The notes under the pieces are model-generated. The model worked only from the letters and a program-made list of their open reading frames with translations, ran no database searches and was not told the DNA's origin. This document shows positions 26,245-34,043 of a stretch of DNA of 64,000 nucleotides, one piece after another; the first letter of the stretch is position 1, and every line of letters begins with the position of its first letter. The DNA comes from Ruegeria arenilitoris (GTDB lineage: Bacteria > Pseudomonadota > Alphaproteobacteria > Rhodobacterales > Rhodobacteraceae): the NCBI RefSeq assembly GCF_013030985.1, contig NZ_WPYP01000001.1:558001-622000 (forward strand), written 5' to 3'. The position numbers and the translations under genes were made by a program.

Positions 26245-27021
26245 TTAGCTCAATAATGCCTCAACGCAGTTAGCGTTCAGCGTTCCACTCTGGGCGTATA
26301 CTTCGACAAAACTCTTGTGCTGCGGGACCAGTGTGCTTGCGATGGCCTGGGTGAGTTGCTTGCCAAAGAACTTCTCTTGCCCCAGATGAAAGGCCTTTGG
26401 ATCGCAAATATCCAGAACAAGCTCTAAGCTGCCTGCGCTATTCAGTGGGTCTTGCGAAAGGCGGTCAGCAATAGTGTCTGACAGAAGCGCAATGAAAGGT
26501 TCGCGTGAACTATGAACAATCATGTCGTCCGGCAGATCAATACGGCCAATTTGATCATCGGCTCCGCGCAAGGCTTGAACAGCGAAAGAAAAATGCTCTG
26601 ATCTATCAATTTTCTGACCATAGAAATCGTTACTTGACAGATGCTTAAGGAAATCGAAGTTGGTCTGGCTAACCAAATCTTCATTTAGATAGAAAAAAGC
26701 AAAGTCTATCAAAGTCAGGCCATTTTTGTTTCGCTCAAGTAGCAGTTCCGGTCGACTAGAGACGATTTCTTGCAGTCGTTGATTTTCAAAATCTGCGTTC
26801 GCTTGTAACGCATCTTCAAACAGTTTGATTGGATCGGATGTGTCCGCCCGGGCTGAACCGGAACACAGAACGCCACTCGACACCGAAAGCGCGAAAGCTA
26901 TGCCAACAAAACGAGAAACGATTAGTGCGAAATGGGTTCTGAACACCGGCATGCCCCTTAAGGTCCAAGGTAGTTCCTTTTGGTAATGTGATGGCCTTGT
27001 CAACGTCAGCAATGCCCGCAT
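26245..27021 (-). CDS. Exported/membrane-anchored orphan protein with ankyrin-like segment
   Basis: About 258 aa from the ATG at 27021, which follows the AAGGAGG of a junction motif at a slightly long spacing (11 nt). A second ATG at 26952 is possible. A hydrophobic segment (FVGIAFALSVSSGVLCSGSARA) near residues 35-57 is a signal or anchor. After it comes one ankyrin-like unit (ERNKNGLTLIDFAFFYLNEDLV) and a helical domain I cannot assign. It precedes the ankyrin pseudogene on the same strand, and the two may be paralogous cargo. Confidence 0.6.
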   Translation of the reverse strand: MRALLTLTRPSHYQKELPWTLRGMPVFRTHFALIVSRFVGIAFALSVSSGVLCSGSARADTSDPIKLFEDALQANADFENQRLQEIVSSRPELLLERNKNGLTLIDFAFFYLNEDLVSQTNFDFLKHLSSNDFYGQKIDRSEHFSFAVQALRGADDQIGRIDLPDDMIVHSSREPFIALLSDTIADRLSQDPLNSAGSLELVLDICDPKAFHLGQEKFFGKQLTQAIASTLVPQHKSFVEVYAQSGTLNANCVEALLS

Positions 27022-27037
27022 AGCGGACGTCGCCTCC

Positions 27038-27226
27038 TTATTGTGAAGGCCAATAAGGCCAAGATGAATAGGCTTCCAAACAAAAGATGGCCGCAAACAG
27101 CATGGATACCCACACATTTTCAGCGCTGGCTTTTGCCCGGAAGTAGTTTAGCCAAGTGACGGTGACCCCGTAGACGACTACTGCTCCACAGAGAAAAGTT
27201 ATGGCTGCACCAACACAGTCTGACAT
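27038..27226 (-). CDS. Small two-helix membrane protein
   Basis: A 62-aa orphan with two hydrophobic stretches (AAITFLCGAVVVYGVTVTWL; VWVSMLFAAIFCLEAYSSW). The start at 27226 is fixed by AAGGAG eight bases upstream, part of the junction motif. Its last three codons (Ser-Gln-stop) lie within the next copy of that motif. It is one of several small membrane proteins in this array. The function is unknown; candidates are immunity proteins or stress peptides. Confidence 0.6.
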   Translation of the reverse strand: MSDCVGAAITFLCGAVVVYGVTVTWLNYFRAKASAENVWVSMLFAAIFCLEAYSSWPYWPSQ

Positions 27227-27267
27227 CCGGCCTGCTCCTTATTGTTGATTTTCTCAATCAGGAATTT

Positions 27268-27498
27268 CTAGCGTTTGGCAGGGATCTTTGCGTACTGCCC
27301 CACTGCAAAAGTTAAGACCGAAAGAACCATGGATATCCCGATCCGAACTACCGCATGTCCGAGAGTGAACGTCGCGCCGGAATTCCCGAAAAGAATTGCA
27401 CCTGAAACCAAGGCTCCTGCCAAGGCTCCATACACCAATGCTTGCCACCAACGCTTGGCGAAGCATCCAGCAACAATGGCAACAAAGAAACCGCCCAT
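27268..27498 (-). CDS. Small membrane protein
   Basis: A 76-aa orphan with glycine-rich hydrophobic segments (FFVAIVAGCF; ALVYGALAGALVSGAILFG; VVRIGISMVLSVLTFAVGQ) and a basic tail, suggesting two or three helices. The ATG at 27498 lies 9 bp after the stop of the gene upstream, whose TAGGAAAG also provides the ribosome binding site, so the genes are closely coupled. An alternative start at 27502 in a different frame gives an unconvincing protein. Confidence 0.55.
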   Translation of the reverse strand: MGGFFVAIVAGCFAKRWWQALVYGALAGALVSGAILFGNSGATFTLGHAVVRIGISMVLSVLTFAVGQYAKIPAKR

Positions 27499-27507
27499 TC
27501 AACTTTC

Positions 27508-27849
27508 CTATTCGCTGTCTACAGATTCAGAGATCACTCGTGCTGCTACTTTTTCCCGCGCCCAATTGTCTTGGGCTTCCTGCAACTGCCGGAATGCATC
27601 TCTATCAAGCTTATTTTCTGAAATGTAACGATGAATCTGCCCGGCGCATTGCCGCGCCACACGGATTTGCTCTTTGGGAGAAAGGTCATCTAAGCAGGCG
27701 CGATCGCCGCCACAAACCACGAACTCATGTGCACTAATGTCCGCCTCTAGGGCTTGCAAATATTCCGCTACTTGAGGATCACTAAGCGGCCTCGGCATGT
27801 TTCGTAAGTACTCGTCCAATGGAATTGACTTTAAACCTTTCTCACTCAT
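27508..27849 (-). CDS. Soluble helical orphan protein
   Basis: A 113-aa acidic, mostly helical protein without membrane segments, with two cysteines (VVCGGDRACLDDL) and one further on (RQCAGQIH). Start at 27849 with AGGGG ten bases upstream, within the end of the preceding gene. It lies between small membrane protein genes on the same strand, and the 9-13 bp gaps on both sides indicate one transcript. The function is unknown. Confidence 0.6.
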   Translation of the reverse strand: MSEKGLKSIPLDEYLRNMPRPLSDPQVAEYLQALEADISAHEFVVCGGDRACLDDLSPKEQIRVARQCAGQIHRYISENKLDRDAFRQLQEAQDNWAREKVAARVISESVDSE

Positions 27850-27861
27850 CGCCCATTGCCC

Positions 27862-28056
27862 CTATTCGTCATCTACAACATCAAAGAAAAGCCACAGCAC
27901 GACCATAGACCCGAACGGTGACCAGAAAACGGATATGACCCACCACGGCCACGGGCTGTGACCGCGAGCTCTTGCCATGCTGCCGACCACCCAAAAGACC
28001 AACCAGAACAGCAGAGCAACCAAGAAAAGGGCAGTTAGAGTTCCGCCTTCGTCCAA
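27862..28056 (-). CDS. Small two-helix membrane protein
   Basis: A 64-aa orphan starting with TTG at 28056. The start is supported by AGGAGG eight bases upstream, inside a variant junction motif. Two hydrophobic segments (LTALFLVALLFWLVFWVVGSM and VISVFWSPFGSMVVLWLFF) flank a short basic, Trp/Pro-rich loop, resembling the phospholipase-D N-terminal-like (PLDc_N) hairpin of small membrane proteins. It ends in an acidic DDE. Confidence 0.58.
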   Translation of the reverse strand: MDEGGTLTALFLVALLFWLVFWVVGSMARARGHSPWPWWVISVFWSPFGSMVVLWLFFDVVDDE

Positions 28057-28068
28057 CGGACTGACCTC

Positions 28069-28241
28069 CTATTTGTCGACCCGGATTGAATGCCCTACGT
28101 GCTTTTCAACAATGTCTAGCAGACCCTCAATTCCACCCGCCGCCTTCTCAATAGCTGAACGCAGTTTCTGATCGTGACCCGGAAAAATCTCCCGCCTTTG
28201 ATCTCTTGGCCGCAGCCGCAAATACACATTCGGTATGGCAC
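28069..28241 (-). pseudogene. CGCG-motif small protein gene with a 1-nt frameshift
   Basis: From the GTG at 28241, five bases after AAGGAGG, the frame reads PYRMCICGCGQEIKGGRFF and is then lost. One base out of step it continues as PGHDQKLRSAIEKAAGG... to a TAG at 28069-28071. Joined, the product has the pattern C-x-C-G-C-G...KGGRF-x-PGHD-x-K that I recall from small proteins of other bacteria, likely metal-binding. The break lies at a homopolymer (GGAAAAAT, 28181-28189), so either a real one-base deletion or a sequencing error is possible. Confidence 0.6.
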
Positions 28242-28265
28242 TGCTTCCTCCTTATTGTGAACTGC

Positions 28266-28673
28266 CTAAAACAGCAGAGCATAACCGAGAATTAGGTATC
28301 CAAGTGTTAAAAACGCACTGGCGCTTTTCGCAAGAAAACCAACAAACGGATGAGCCAACGGCAGTACATTAACATCCACAAAATCCGTCTTGTCGTCCAA
28401 CGCGTCGTACACCATGACCGCACGTTGTGTCTGCATTGCAGTCGATATCACTAAGTAGTTCAATACCATGGATAAGATAAGGAAAACCGACGCCCAATAA
28501 ATACCTGCATCTGAGAAATCGTCAGCATAAATAGCTTGACCAAATGAAAACACCACAATCGGAGCACCTGCCACAGTGATCTCAAACTTTGTGTGGGAAA
28601 TCATCACATCAATGAGTTCTTTTGGCGATCTTTTGTACCAAAGAGGTGGAGTTTCCGGGTGTGTTTCTTGCAT
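28266..28673 (-). CDS. Three-helix membrane protein
   Basis: A 135-aa orphan with hydrophobic segments near residues 35-50, 60-80 and 115-134 (VAGAPIVVFSFGQ; YWASVFLILSMVLNYLVIST; FLTLGYLILGYALLF) and a charged middle. The ATG at 28673 follows AAGGAG of a junction motif at seven bases. It resembles small membrane effectors or immunity proteins in size only; no family was recognised. Confidence 0.6.
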   Translation of the reverse strand: MQETHPETPPLWYKRSPKELIDVMISHTKFEITVAGAPIVVFSFGQAIYADDFSDAGIYWASVFLILSMVLNYLVISTAMQTQRAVMVYDALDDKTDFVDVNVLPLAHPFVGFLAKSASAFLTLGYLILGYALLF

Positions 28674-28684
28674 AAAAAATCTCC

Positions 28685-29053
28685 TTATTGTGAACCGTAG
28701 GTTTCTTTCAATTTAGCAAACGGCGCGGCACATTCGGCCCCCCAAACCTCCTCTAAATCGGCACCTGGAAGAACGTGATTGATGTAAAGAACAGCATCTT
28801 GCGCCCACAGATCAACCTGCTCAGGAGTGCCTCCTAAGTCCAGCATGAAGTCTAACAAAAAGGGCGTGGCATTCGGCTCGATGCCGGTTTTCTGTCCGAC
28901 AAACATACACAAGAAGGCAGTAGGAATGACGCTTTCAGAACCGGAAAACTCTTTGGTCTGATACTTTGGTTCTTCGCCATTTTGGGCCACCAATCCTGTA
29001 GGAAGGACGGTCAAGAAAAAGCAGAAAAACAAAGAGGTGCAGTACTTAGTCAA
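28685..29053 (-). CDS. Secreted orphan protein
   Basis: A 122-aa protein starting with TTG at 29053 (AAGGAGTAAGGCGATC precedes it). The signal peptide SLFFCFFLTVLPTGLVAQ is followed by an acidic mature domain of about 100 residues with two cysteines (AFLCMFVG; WGAECAAPF) that could be disulfide-bonded. It ends Tyr-Gly-Ser-Gln-stop inside the next junction motif. The function is unknown. Confidence 0.6.
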   Translation of the reverse strand: MTKYCTSLFFCFFLTVLPTGLVAQNGEEPKYQTKEFSGSESVIPTAFLCMFVGQKTGIEPNATPFLLDFMLDLGGTPEQVDLWAQDAVLYINHVLPGADLEEVWGAECAAPFAKLKETYGSQ

Positions 29054-29067
29054 GATCGCCTTACTCC

Positions 29068-29829
29068 TTACTGTTGAGCTATAATCTTGTGAGCCGAAAA
29101 AGAAAGCTCGGGAAGCTGTTCTTCCACCCCGGCTATGTCGGCCTCAAGTGTTTCCAATAGCGCAATCGCTGCAACGCTCCAGCCAAGTGCGTCTCTTTCA
29201 CAATCATCCCAGTCGTCAGAAAACTTAACTGTTCTTTCCCTACTGTTGGTTCTTCCATACCAACTCAGTGTTCCAAAGCCATTTGGGTGCGCGTACTCAG
29301 ACACAAATTCGTACTTTTTCCAAAGGTTAGGATGGCGTTTCTCGAGTTTTTTGATTTGCGTGATTATGCTCACAGCCTCCACGTCAACCCCATCAGAAGC
29401 TGCCATTTCTTTTGCTGAACTTTCTCTTGTTGCGAACGACTTCGAAAGAACAAACTCGTCAATTCTCTGCAGATCACTTTTGGTCTTTAGAGGCTTCATC
29501 TTATCCGGCAATTGCCTCGCGAAATGAGAGTACGACGCAACTGTTTCAAAGACAGATCGGCAAAGAATAATGGCAGAAAGACCACAACTACTTTGTCTGA
29601 GTACTTCTGCATCTCTGCACTGCTGAACGCATCGCCATAGATTGGCCTGCCCATATGCTCGTATTTTGTCAGATACATTGAAGCCTGTAGGGGGCTCACC
29701 AAAACGTATGCAGTCGAGACGCTGGGCTGATACCCTCTCGAACAATTCCTTCAATTCGCGGACAGTGTCTTCACTCAAATGTTGCCCAACTACTTCGCGG
29801 TCAGAAAGCACCAAACCTTCAAGCCTCAA
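29068..29829 (-). CDS. DUF5677-like helical protein, first gene of the island array
   Basis: A 253-aa soluble helical protein. The centre (SAIILCRSVFETVASYSHF, then YEFVSEYAHPNGFG about 80 residues later) matches the general pattern of DUF5677/HEPN-like proteins, including the Arg-x4-Glu and a later His-Pro. Start is TTG at 29829, with a GTG at 29811 preceded by GAAGG as a plausible alternative. It is the first minus-strand gene after a strong terminator, hence probably promoter-proximal in the array. A second, clearer DUF5677 protein is encoded at 61513, also in an accessory region. Confidence 0.55.
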   Translation of the reverse strand: MRLEGLVLSDREVVGQHLSEDTVRELKELFERVSAQRLDCIRFGEPPTGFNVSDKIRAYGQANLWRCVQQCRDAEVLRQSSCGLSAIILCRSVFETVASYSHFARQLPDKMKPLKTKSDLQRIDEFVLSKSFATRESSAKEMAASDGVDVEAVSIITQIKKLEKRHPNLWKKYEFVSEYAHPNGFGTLSWYGRTNSRERTVKFSDDWDDCERDALGWSVAAIALLETLEADIAGVEEQLPELSFSAHKIIAQQ

Positions 29830-29892
29830 TCTTTATTGGAATCAACGCTGTAGACTAAACCTTTTGCCCCCTCGCGCAACCAGTGTCGAACC

Positions 29893-29926
29893 TGAAAAAG
29901 AAAAAGCCCGGCCACATGGGCCGGGC
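29893..29926 (-). terminator. Strong minus-strand terminator
   Basis: The stem GCCCGGCC/GGCCGGGC with a 5-nt loop, followed on the minus strand by TTTTTCTTTTTC. It isolates the prophage-type genes to the right from the array to the left. Confidence 0.85.
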
Positions 29927-30117
29927 GGGTATAGGTCGGAAGTCATTGAACCTGTTCCAGGTTCTTGCGGCTGTTAAAAAACCGCTCCGGAGTGCTGCCG
30001 GGTGGTTCTAGTTGCTCACGCCGCCTGCCCTCCGTCCGAGTTTACAAGCGTGTCAGCCTGATAACACTGACCGCTGCATCGCCCCGTCCCTCTTGATCTG
30101 GCTGATGTTCAGCATTG

Positions 30118-30552
30118 TCATACAGCAAACTCCCCTTCCAGTGCCTCGACATTGGCGATTAGACTGTCAGTGAAGCACCTGTCCGTGGTTCTGTTTCCAT
30201 CGGGCTCGCCCAAATCGAAACCTTCCGCGACCGCGAACTTAAGACTTGCCAACAGCCCAGCCACCGTTGTCACCGGTGTTTCGATTAGCGCGTGCTCCAA
30301 TTCGTAAAGACGCGCCCAAAGCAGATCATCTTCATCAAGCGATGTGCCGTTGATCCGGTCGCGTACTGTGACCCACTCCTGAAACAAGACAGGGTGCGGA
30401 TCGGCAGGTCGAGGCCGTCCTCGAGCCCTGCGAAAACTTGAGTGTACTTTGGCTTTCTCATGCGGACGATTTACCCCCCACCCCCGTTTGATATTTGATC
30501 TCTGTGAAAAATGAAGTTGGGCAGCGGGTATAGGCTGGCGTGGTATATACAA
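30118..30552 (-). CDS. Phage-type orphan protein downstream of HNH remnant
   Basis: Up to 144 aa; the start is uncertain and the first 45 residues are basic and look non-native. The well-formed part (DPHPVLFQEWVTVRDRING, then LYELEHALIETPVTTVAGLL and a final helix) is of a kind commonly found next to HNH and terminase genes in alphaproteobacterial prophages; no function is known. It lies before the minus-strand terminator at 29893. Confidence 0.5.
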   Translation of the reverse strand: MYIPRQPIPAAQLHFSQRSNIKRGWGVNRPHEKAKVHSSFRRARGRPRPADPHPVLFQEWVTVRDRINGTSLDEDDLLWARLYELEHALIETPVTTVAGLLASLKFAVAEGFDLGEPDGNRTTDRCFTDSLIANVEALEGEFAV

Positions 30553-30577
30553 ATCGACCCTACCCCCCTTTTTTCGC

Positions 30578-30748
30578 TCAAGTAATCAATTTCGGAGCAC
30601 GACCCCAATATGTGCACGTCGTCATATCAACTCGAACACCGGAGTACTTCGCACGCACTTCATTGAACTGCTCTTCAGCGGAGACCTCATGTGTGCCGAG
30701 AAGACTAAGCCCTAAACCGGGAAGCCACTGCCGGAATGTCACAGTCAC
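30578..30748 (-). CDS. Possible 56-aa protein overlapping the HNH stop
   Basis: A GTG at 30748 overlaps the TGA of the HNH frame (GTGA). The product reads TVTFRQWLPGLGLSLLG...EEQFNEVRAKYSGVRVDM and ends APKLIT. No family is recognised, and there is no independent Shine-Dalgarno. It may be a remnant. Confidence 0.3.
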   Translation of the reverse strand: MTVTFRQWLPGLGLSLLGTHEVSAEEQFNEVRAKYSGVRVDMTTCTYWGRAPKLIT

Positions 30749-31131
30749 ACTGCTGGCTGACTCTTCAGCCTTGTCCACTTGCTTGCACTTCCAGCTATCC
30801 GACCATCCAAACAAATGAACGGCACTTTGGCTTTCTCCTGCGCTATCCACACAGCGCCGCGCGGGTTCCACAGGTTCATTGATCGGGCCCTGTCTTCAAT
30901 CCGCCTGCATTCCTTCTGGTGGCAGTCGAATCAGACGGACCATGTGTTCTCGTCATCTAGGAACAGATCAGGTCTGATTTCCGCTGGTTGCTTGTGATCG
31001 ACCACAGCTGAGCGCGGTTATTTTCTACCGTCCCTAAGTGGCACGCCGCACATCTGGCATTGAAAGCCGTCTCGGAGAAGGATGCGCGCCCTGTGCTTTT
31101 GCCATTCTGCAGTGCTGTGGGATACAACCAT
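30745..31131 (-). pseudogene. HNH endonuclease (prophage-type) with two in-frame stops
   Basis: One frame from the ATG at 31131 to the TGA at 30745 reads TAEWQKHRARILLRDGFQCQ, then MCGVPLRDGRK, TAA (31018-31020), PRSAVVDHKQPAE, ...DENTWSV, TGA (30931-30933), FDCHQKECRRIEDRARSMN. The first CxxC (CQMC), the His of the HNH core (VVDHKQP) and the second zinc knuckle (CHQKEC) are all recognisable and correctly spaced for HNH nucleases found beside phage terminase genes. Both stops split the catalytic core, so no active enzyme can be made. Confidence 0.72.
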
Positions 31132-31617
31132 TAGCTTGTGCCTTTTCGCTGATCGTTCCTGACCAACTGTGCGCTTCGGCTGGCATTCCTGCGATTAATG
31201 AGACGGGAACACCTGCTGCCAGTGTTGGTGTCCCCGCCTTTGGTCAAAGCCAGTTCTCAGCGCCTTCCCCACACAACACCCCGAATCCCTGCGGGTTCTT
31301 TAGTCGCCGACTGCCCTCGCCGCACAGGGTTCAGAGATACCGCTAAAAACACGCGTTGAATCTCCGCCCCGTGGGCTTCTACAACGATCAGTTTCCTGGT
31401 TGCAAAGACGTAGAGACCTCAAATTGGAGGGGAAGACCGACCTCGAAAAATTCTTTTAAACGCGTATAGATTGGACCGCCGCAAAAATAGGCGGACAAAA
31501 CTTCATCATGCTGAAGTCACAAGCAACGCTCCGGCCAACAAAAATCGTGCAGGGTAAATTGGAAATCTTCGCGAGTTTCCAATATTTATCTTTTATTTTC
31601 ATACAGTTAAATTGAAT
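31132..31617. other. Right end of the island, no supported gene
   Basis: About 490 bp between the HNH remnant and the tRNA. Frames here lack starts and normal composition. The last 80 bp before the tRNA are AT-rich (TTTATCTTTTATTTTC). No integrase fragment could be read. Confidence 0.45.
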
Positions 31618-31694
<77 letters not shown>

Positions 31695-31760
31695 CTTGGC
31701 CGTTAGCTAACCTTGTTCCGATCCGGGTGCAACTGCAAATCTGCCCGGATCGGTCAGGTT

Positions 31761-32981
31761 TCAGGCAAACAGATCATGCGCCAGTTCCAGCGCGTCAATC
31801 AGCGTATCGACCTCTTCCTTGGTGTTGTATAGGCCAAAGCTGGCGCGGCAGGTTGCAGTGACTCCAAGGTGATCCATCAACGGGCCTGCGCAGTGGTGGC
31901 CAGCCCGGACAGCGACGCCTTTCTTGTCGAGAATCGTCGAAACGTCATGCGCGTGCCCTGCCCCGTCCAGCGTAAAGCTGAAGATGGCCGCCTTGTCCGC
32001 GCGGGTGCCCTGCACCTGCACCCAGTTCAGGCCGTTCAGGCGCTGCATGGCATAGTCGCGAATCCCGGCCTCATGCGCGGCGATGTTCTCCATCCCCAGA
32101 TCCATCATGTAGTCCAGCGCCACGCCCAGACCGATGGTCTGAACAATACCGGGGGTGCCGGCCTCGAACTTCATCGGCGGGTCGTTGTAGATCACCTGAT
32201 TTTTGCTGACCTCTTTGATCATGTCGCCGCCACCGATAAAGGGGCGCATCTCGGCCATGCGGTCTGATTTAATATAGATCGCACCCGAGCCGGATGGGCC
32301 GTACAGCTTGTGCCCGGTGATCGCATAAAAATCACACCCGATATCCTGCACGTTGACCGGCATGTGCACGGCGCCCTGGCTACCGTCGACCAACACGGGA
32401 ACACCCTTGGCATGGGCGCCTTGAGTGATGGCTTTTACATCAACCACGGTGCCCAGAACATTCGAACACTGTGTCACGGCGACCAGCTTGGTTTTAGGCC
32501 CAATCGCGTCGATCACGGCCTGCGGGTCCAGACCGCCTTCCGCATCCACATCGACCCATTTCAGGACAATCCCCTGACGTTCACGCAGGAAATGCCAGGG
32601 GACGATATTGGCGTGGTGCTCCATGACGCTGAGGACGATCTCATCCCCCGCCTGCAGCCGTGGCATCGCCCAGCCGTAAGCGACCAGATTGATCCCCTCG
32701 GTCGTGCCCGAGTTCAGGACGATCTCATTCTCATCCGCCGCGCCCAGAAACCGAGCGATGGTGCCGCGGACGACCTCGTATTTTTCGGTCGCCAGATTCG
32801 ACAGGAAATGCAGACCCCGGTGAACGTTCGAATATTCCTCGGCATAGGCCCGCGTCACTGCGTCGATAACAACCTGAGGCTTTTGCGCCGAGGCCCCGTT
32901 GTCCAGATAGGTCAGCGGCTTGCCATTCACCTCGCGCGACAGAATTGGAAAGTCTGCGCGGATTTTTTCTACGTCATACAT
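31761..32981 (-). CDS. sufS: Cysteine desulfurase SufS
   Basis: A 406-aa PLP enzyme that takes sulfur from cysteine for Fe-S cluster assembly. Motifs are the PLP lysine in ITGHKLYGPSG, a His in SVMEHHANIVPW, and the active-site cysteine in RAGHHCAGPLMDHLG near the C-terminus, with the short SufS-type (group II) loop. Length is typical. It is the last gene of the suf operon; the tRNA-Arg follows 66 bp later, and no sufE, sufT or sufA is visible downstream. It sits 13 bp after the Yip1-type gene. Confidence 0.95.
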   Translation of the reverse strand: MYDVEKIRADFPILSREVNGKPLTYLDNGASAQKPQVVIDAVTRAYAEEYSNVHRGLHFLSNLATEKYEVVRGTIARFLGAADENEIVLNSGTTEGINLVAYGWAMPRLQAGDEIVLSVMEHHANIVPWHFLRERQGIVLKWVDVDAEGGLDPQAVIDAIGPKTKLVAVTQCSNVLGTVVDVKAITQGAHAKGVPVLVDGSQGAVHMPVNVQDIGCDFYAITGHKLYGPSGSGAIYIKSDRMAEMRPFIGGGDMIKEVSKNQVIYNDPPMKFEAGTPGIVQTIGLGVALDYMMDLGMENIAAHEAGIRDYAMQRLNGLNWVQVQGTRADKAAIFSFTLDGAGHAHDVSTILDKKGVAVRAGHHCAGPLMDHLGVTATCRASFGLYNTKEEVDTLIDALELAHDLFA

Positions 32982-32994
32982 GGTCTTCTTATCC

Positions 32995-33561
32995 CTATAC
33001 CGGGCCGCTGGGCGTTAACGCGAGGACAAAGGGCACCGCCACAAGGGCAGACAACAAAATGACCCCGAAGGATTTCCAGAGCGATCCGAACTTATGCGCT
33101 TCATTCAGGAAATGGAGCGTGACGTAAAGGCTCAACACCGCCGTCGCGAGGGTAATTACGATGATCAGCAACGGCATCACCAACAACGACACCAGCGACA
33201 ACACCAACCCTGCGATCTGCAGGTATTGCAGCCAGACCGTCAGAAGGAAAACCTCGTCAAAGGTCCCGGTCCCTCCAAGCAGGCGCCCAAACATCAAAAA
33301 CGCCAATATGCTCAGCATTATGGCCCCGGCCGAACGGGCAAGTATCAGCAACACCGGTTCGGTCGCAGGAACGGGCTGGTCGGGCGGGATTGGCAGCAGT
33401 TGGGCCATACCCACCTGAAGCACGCAGCTCAGCACCACGGCCAGAGAGAACCCCAGCCATAAAACCTCGCGCCCGGGACGCATTGCCAGCAACAGGCGCG
33501 CGGCCTGCGCCGGGTTGGACACCGTCAGGACCGCAAGGTTTGTAAGAGACGTCGCGCTCAT
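32995..33561 (-). CDS. Yip1-domain membrane protein within the suf operon
   Basis: A 188-aa protein with about five transmembrane helices, beginning AVLTVSNPAQAARLLLAMRP, the usual N-terminal amphipathic opening of bacterial Yip1 proteins. It overlaps the preceding membrane protein gene by 4 bp and precedes sufS by 13 bp, so it is cotranscribed with Fe-S assembly genes. No role in Fe-S assembly is established for it to my knowledge; membrane anchoring of the machinery is speculation. Confidence 0.78.
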   Translation of the reverse strand: MSATSLTNLAVLTVSNPAQAARLLLAMRPGREVLWLGFSLAVVLSCVLQVGMAQLLPIPPDQPVPATEPVLLILARSAGAIMLSILAFLMFGRLLGGTGTFDEVFLLTVWLQYLQIAGLVLSLVSLLVMPLLIIVITLATAVLSLYVTLHFLNEAHKFGSLWKSFGVILLSALVAVPFVLALTPSGPV

Positions 33562-34043
33562 TCTGTCTGCCTTTGCGCTTGTCTGAGGCCCGAAATCCAG
33601 AACCAGAGGAAAACAAAAAACCAGACAGCCCCGACGATCTTCAAGGCCAGGCCGGACCCAATAAACCCTGCAACAAGGCCGTGCAACAACAACACTGGTG
33701 TTGATGACAACAGCGCCCAGAACAAGGCCAAACGCGCACCGTACGAAGTACCACGCGCGCCAAACAGCCGCGCCACGCCATATGACACAAATGCCAGCAA
33801 GTAGAAGAACAAGGGCAGAATAAAGACGGTTCCGAACAAACTTGCACCCATCAGTGCGTTCAGTTCCAAACCCTCAAAATGCGCCCGCCGGGCAAGGCTG
33901 GGAAGCTGCGCGATAAAGGCCACCACGCAGAACCCCATGACAAAGATCAGAGCCCTGTCTTCCCGTTCGCCCAGGTTCAGAAGCCGGCGCACCACACGCC
34001 CTGGCCCCCGGTACGTGGCCACGATATCCGATGTGACTGGCAT
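33558..34043 (-). CDS. Second Yip1-like membrane protein within the suf operon
   Basis: A 161-aa protein with four to five hydrophobic helices after an N-terminal basic segment (TYRGPGRVVRRLLNLGEREDRAL). It overlaps sufD at its start (shared base at 34043) and the next Yip1 gene at its end by 4 bp (ATGA), so all three are translationally coupled. The two membrane proteins are probably diverged paralogues that work together. Confidence 0.72.
   Translation of the reverse strand: MPVTSDIVATYRGPGRVVRRLLNLGEREDRALIFVMGFCVVAFIAQLPSLARRAHFEGLELNALMGASLFGTVFILPLFFYLLAFVSYGVARLFGARGTSYGARLALFWALLSSTPVLLLHGLVAGFIGSGLALKIVGAVWFFVFLWFWISGLRQAQRQTE

Larger units (their letters stand above)
26202..29077 (-). 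repeat. Recurring gene-junction motif of the island array
   Basis: The string TCAACAATAAGGAG or TCACAATAAGGAG (minus strand) recurs at 26202-26215, 27034-27046, 27235-27248, 28248-28260, 28681-28693 and, with one change, at 29064-29077. A weaker variant occurs at 28066-28079. In several copies TAA is the stop of the upstream gene and AAGGAG the ribosome binding site of the next. Conservation extends five or more bases beyond what a Shine-Dalgarno requires. Confidence 0.75.

Noticed and set aside
26202..29077. Junction motif considered as integron attC sites
   Set aside because: No paired GTTRRRY/RYYYAAC core sites or long imperfect palindromes flank the genes, and no integron integrase is present.
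30540..30818. Plus-strand frames across 30.5-31.3 kb
   Set aside because: They lack ribosome binding sites and normal composition; the minus strand carries the recognisable HNH remnant.
19276..31617. Search for an integrase or a conjugation module in the island
   Set aside because: None of the six frames showed the R-H-R-Y residues of a tyrosine recombinase, a serine recombinase catalytic motif, or relaxase motifs.
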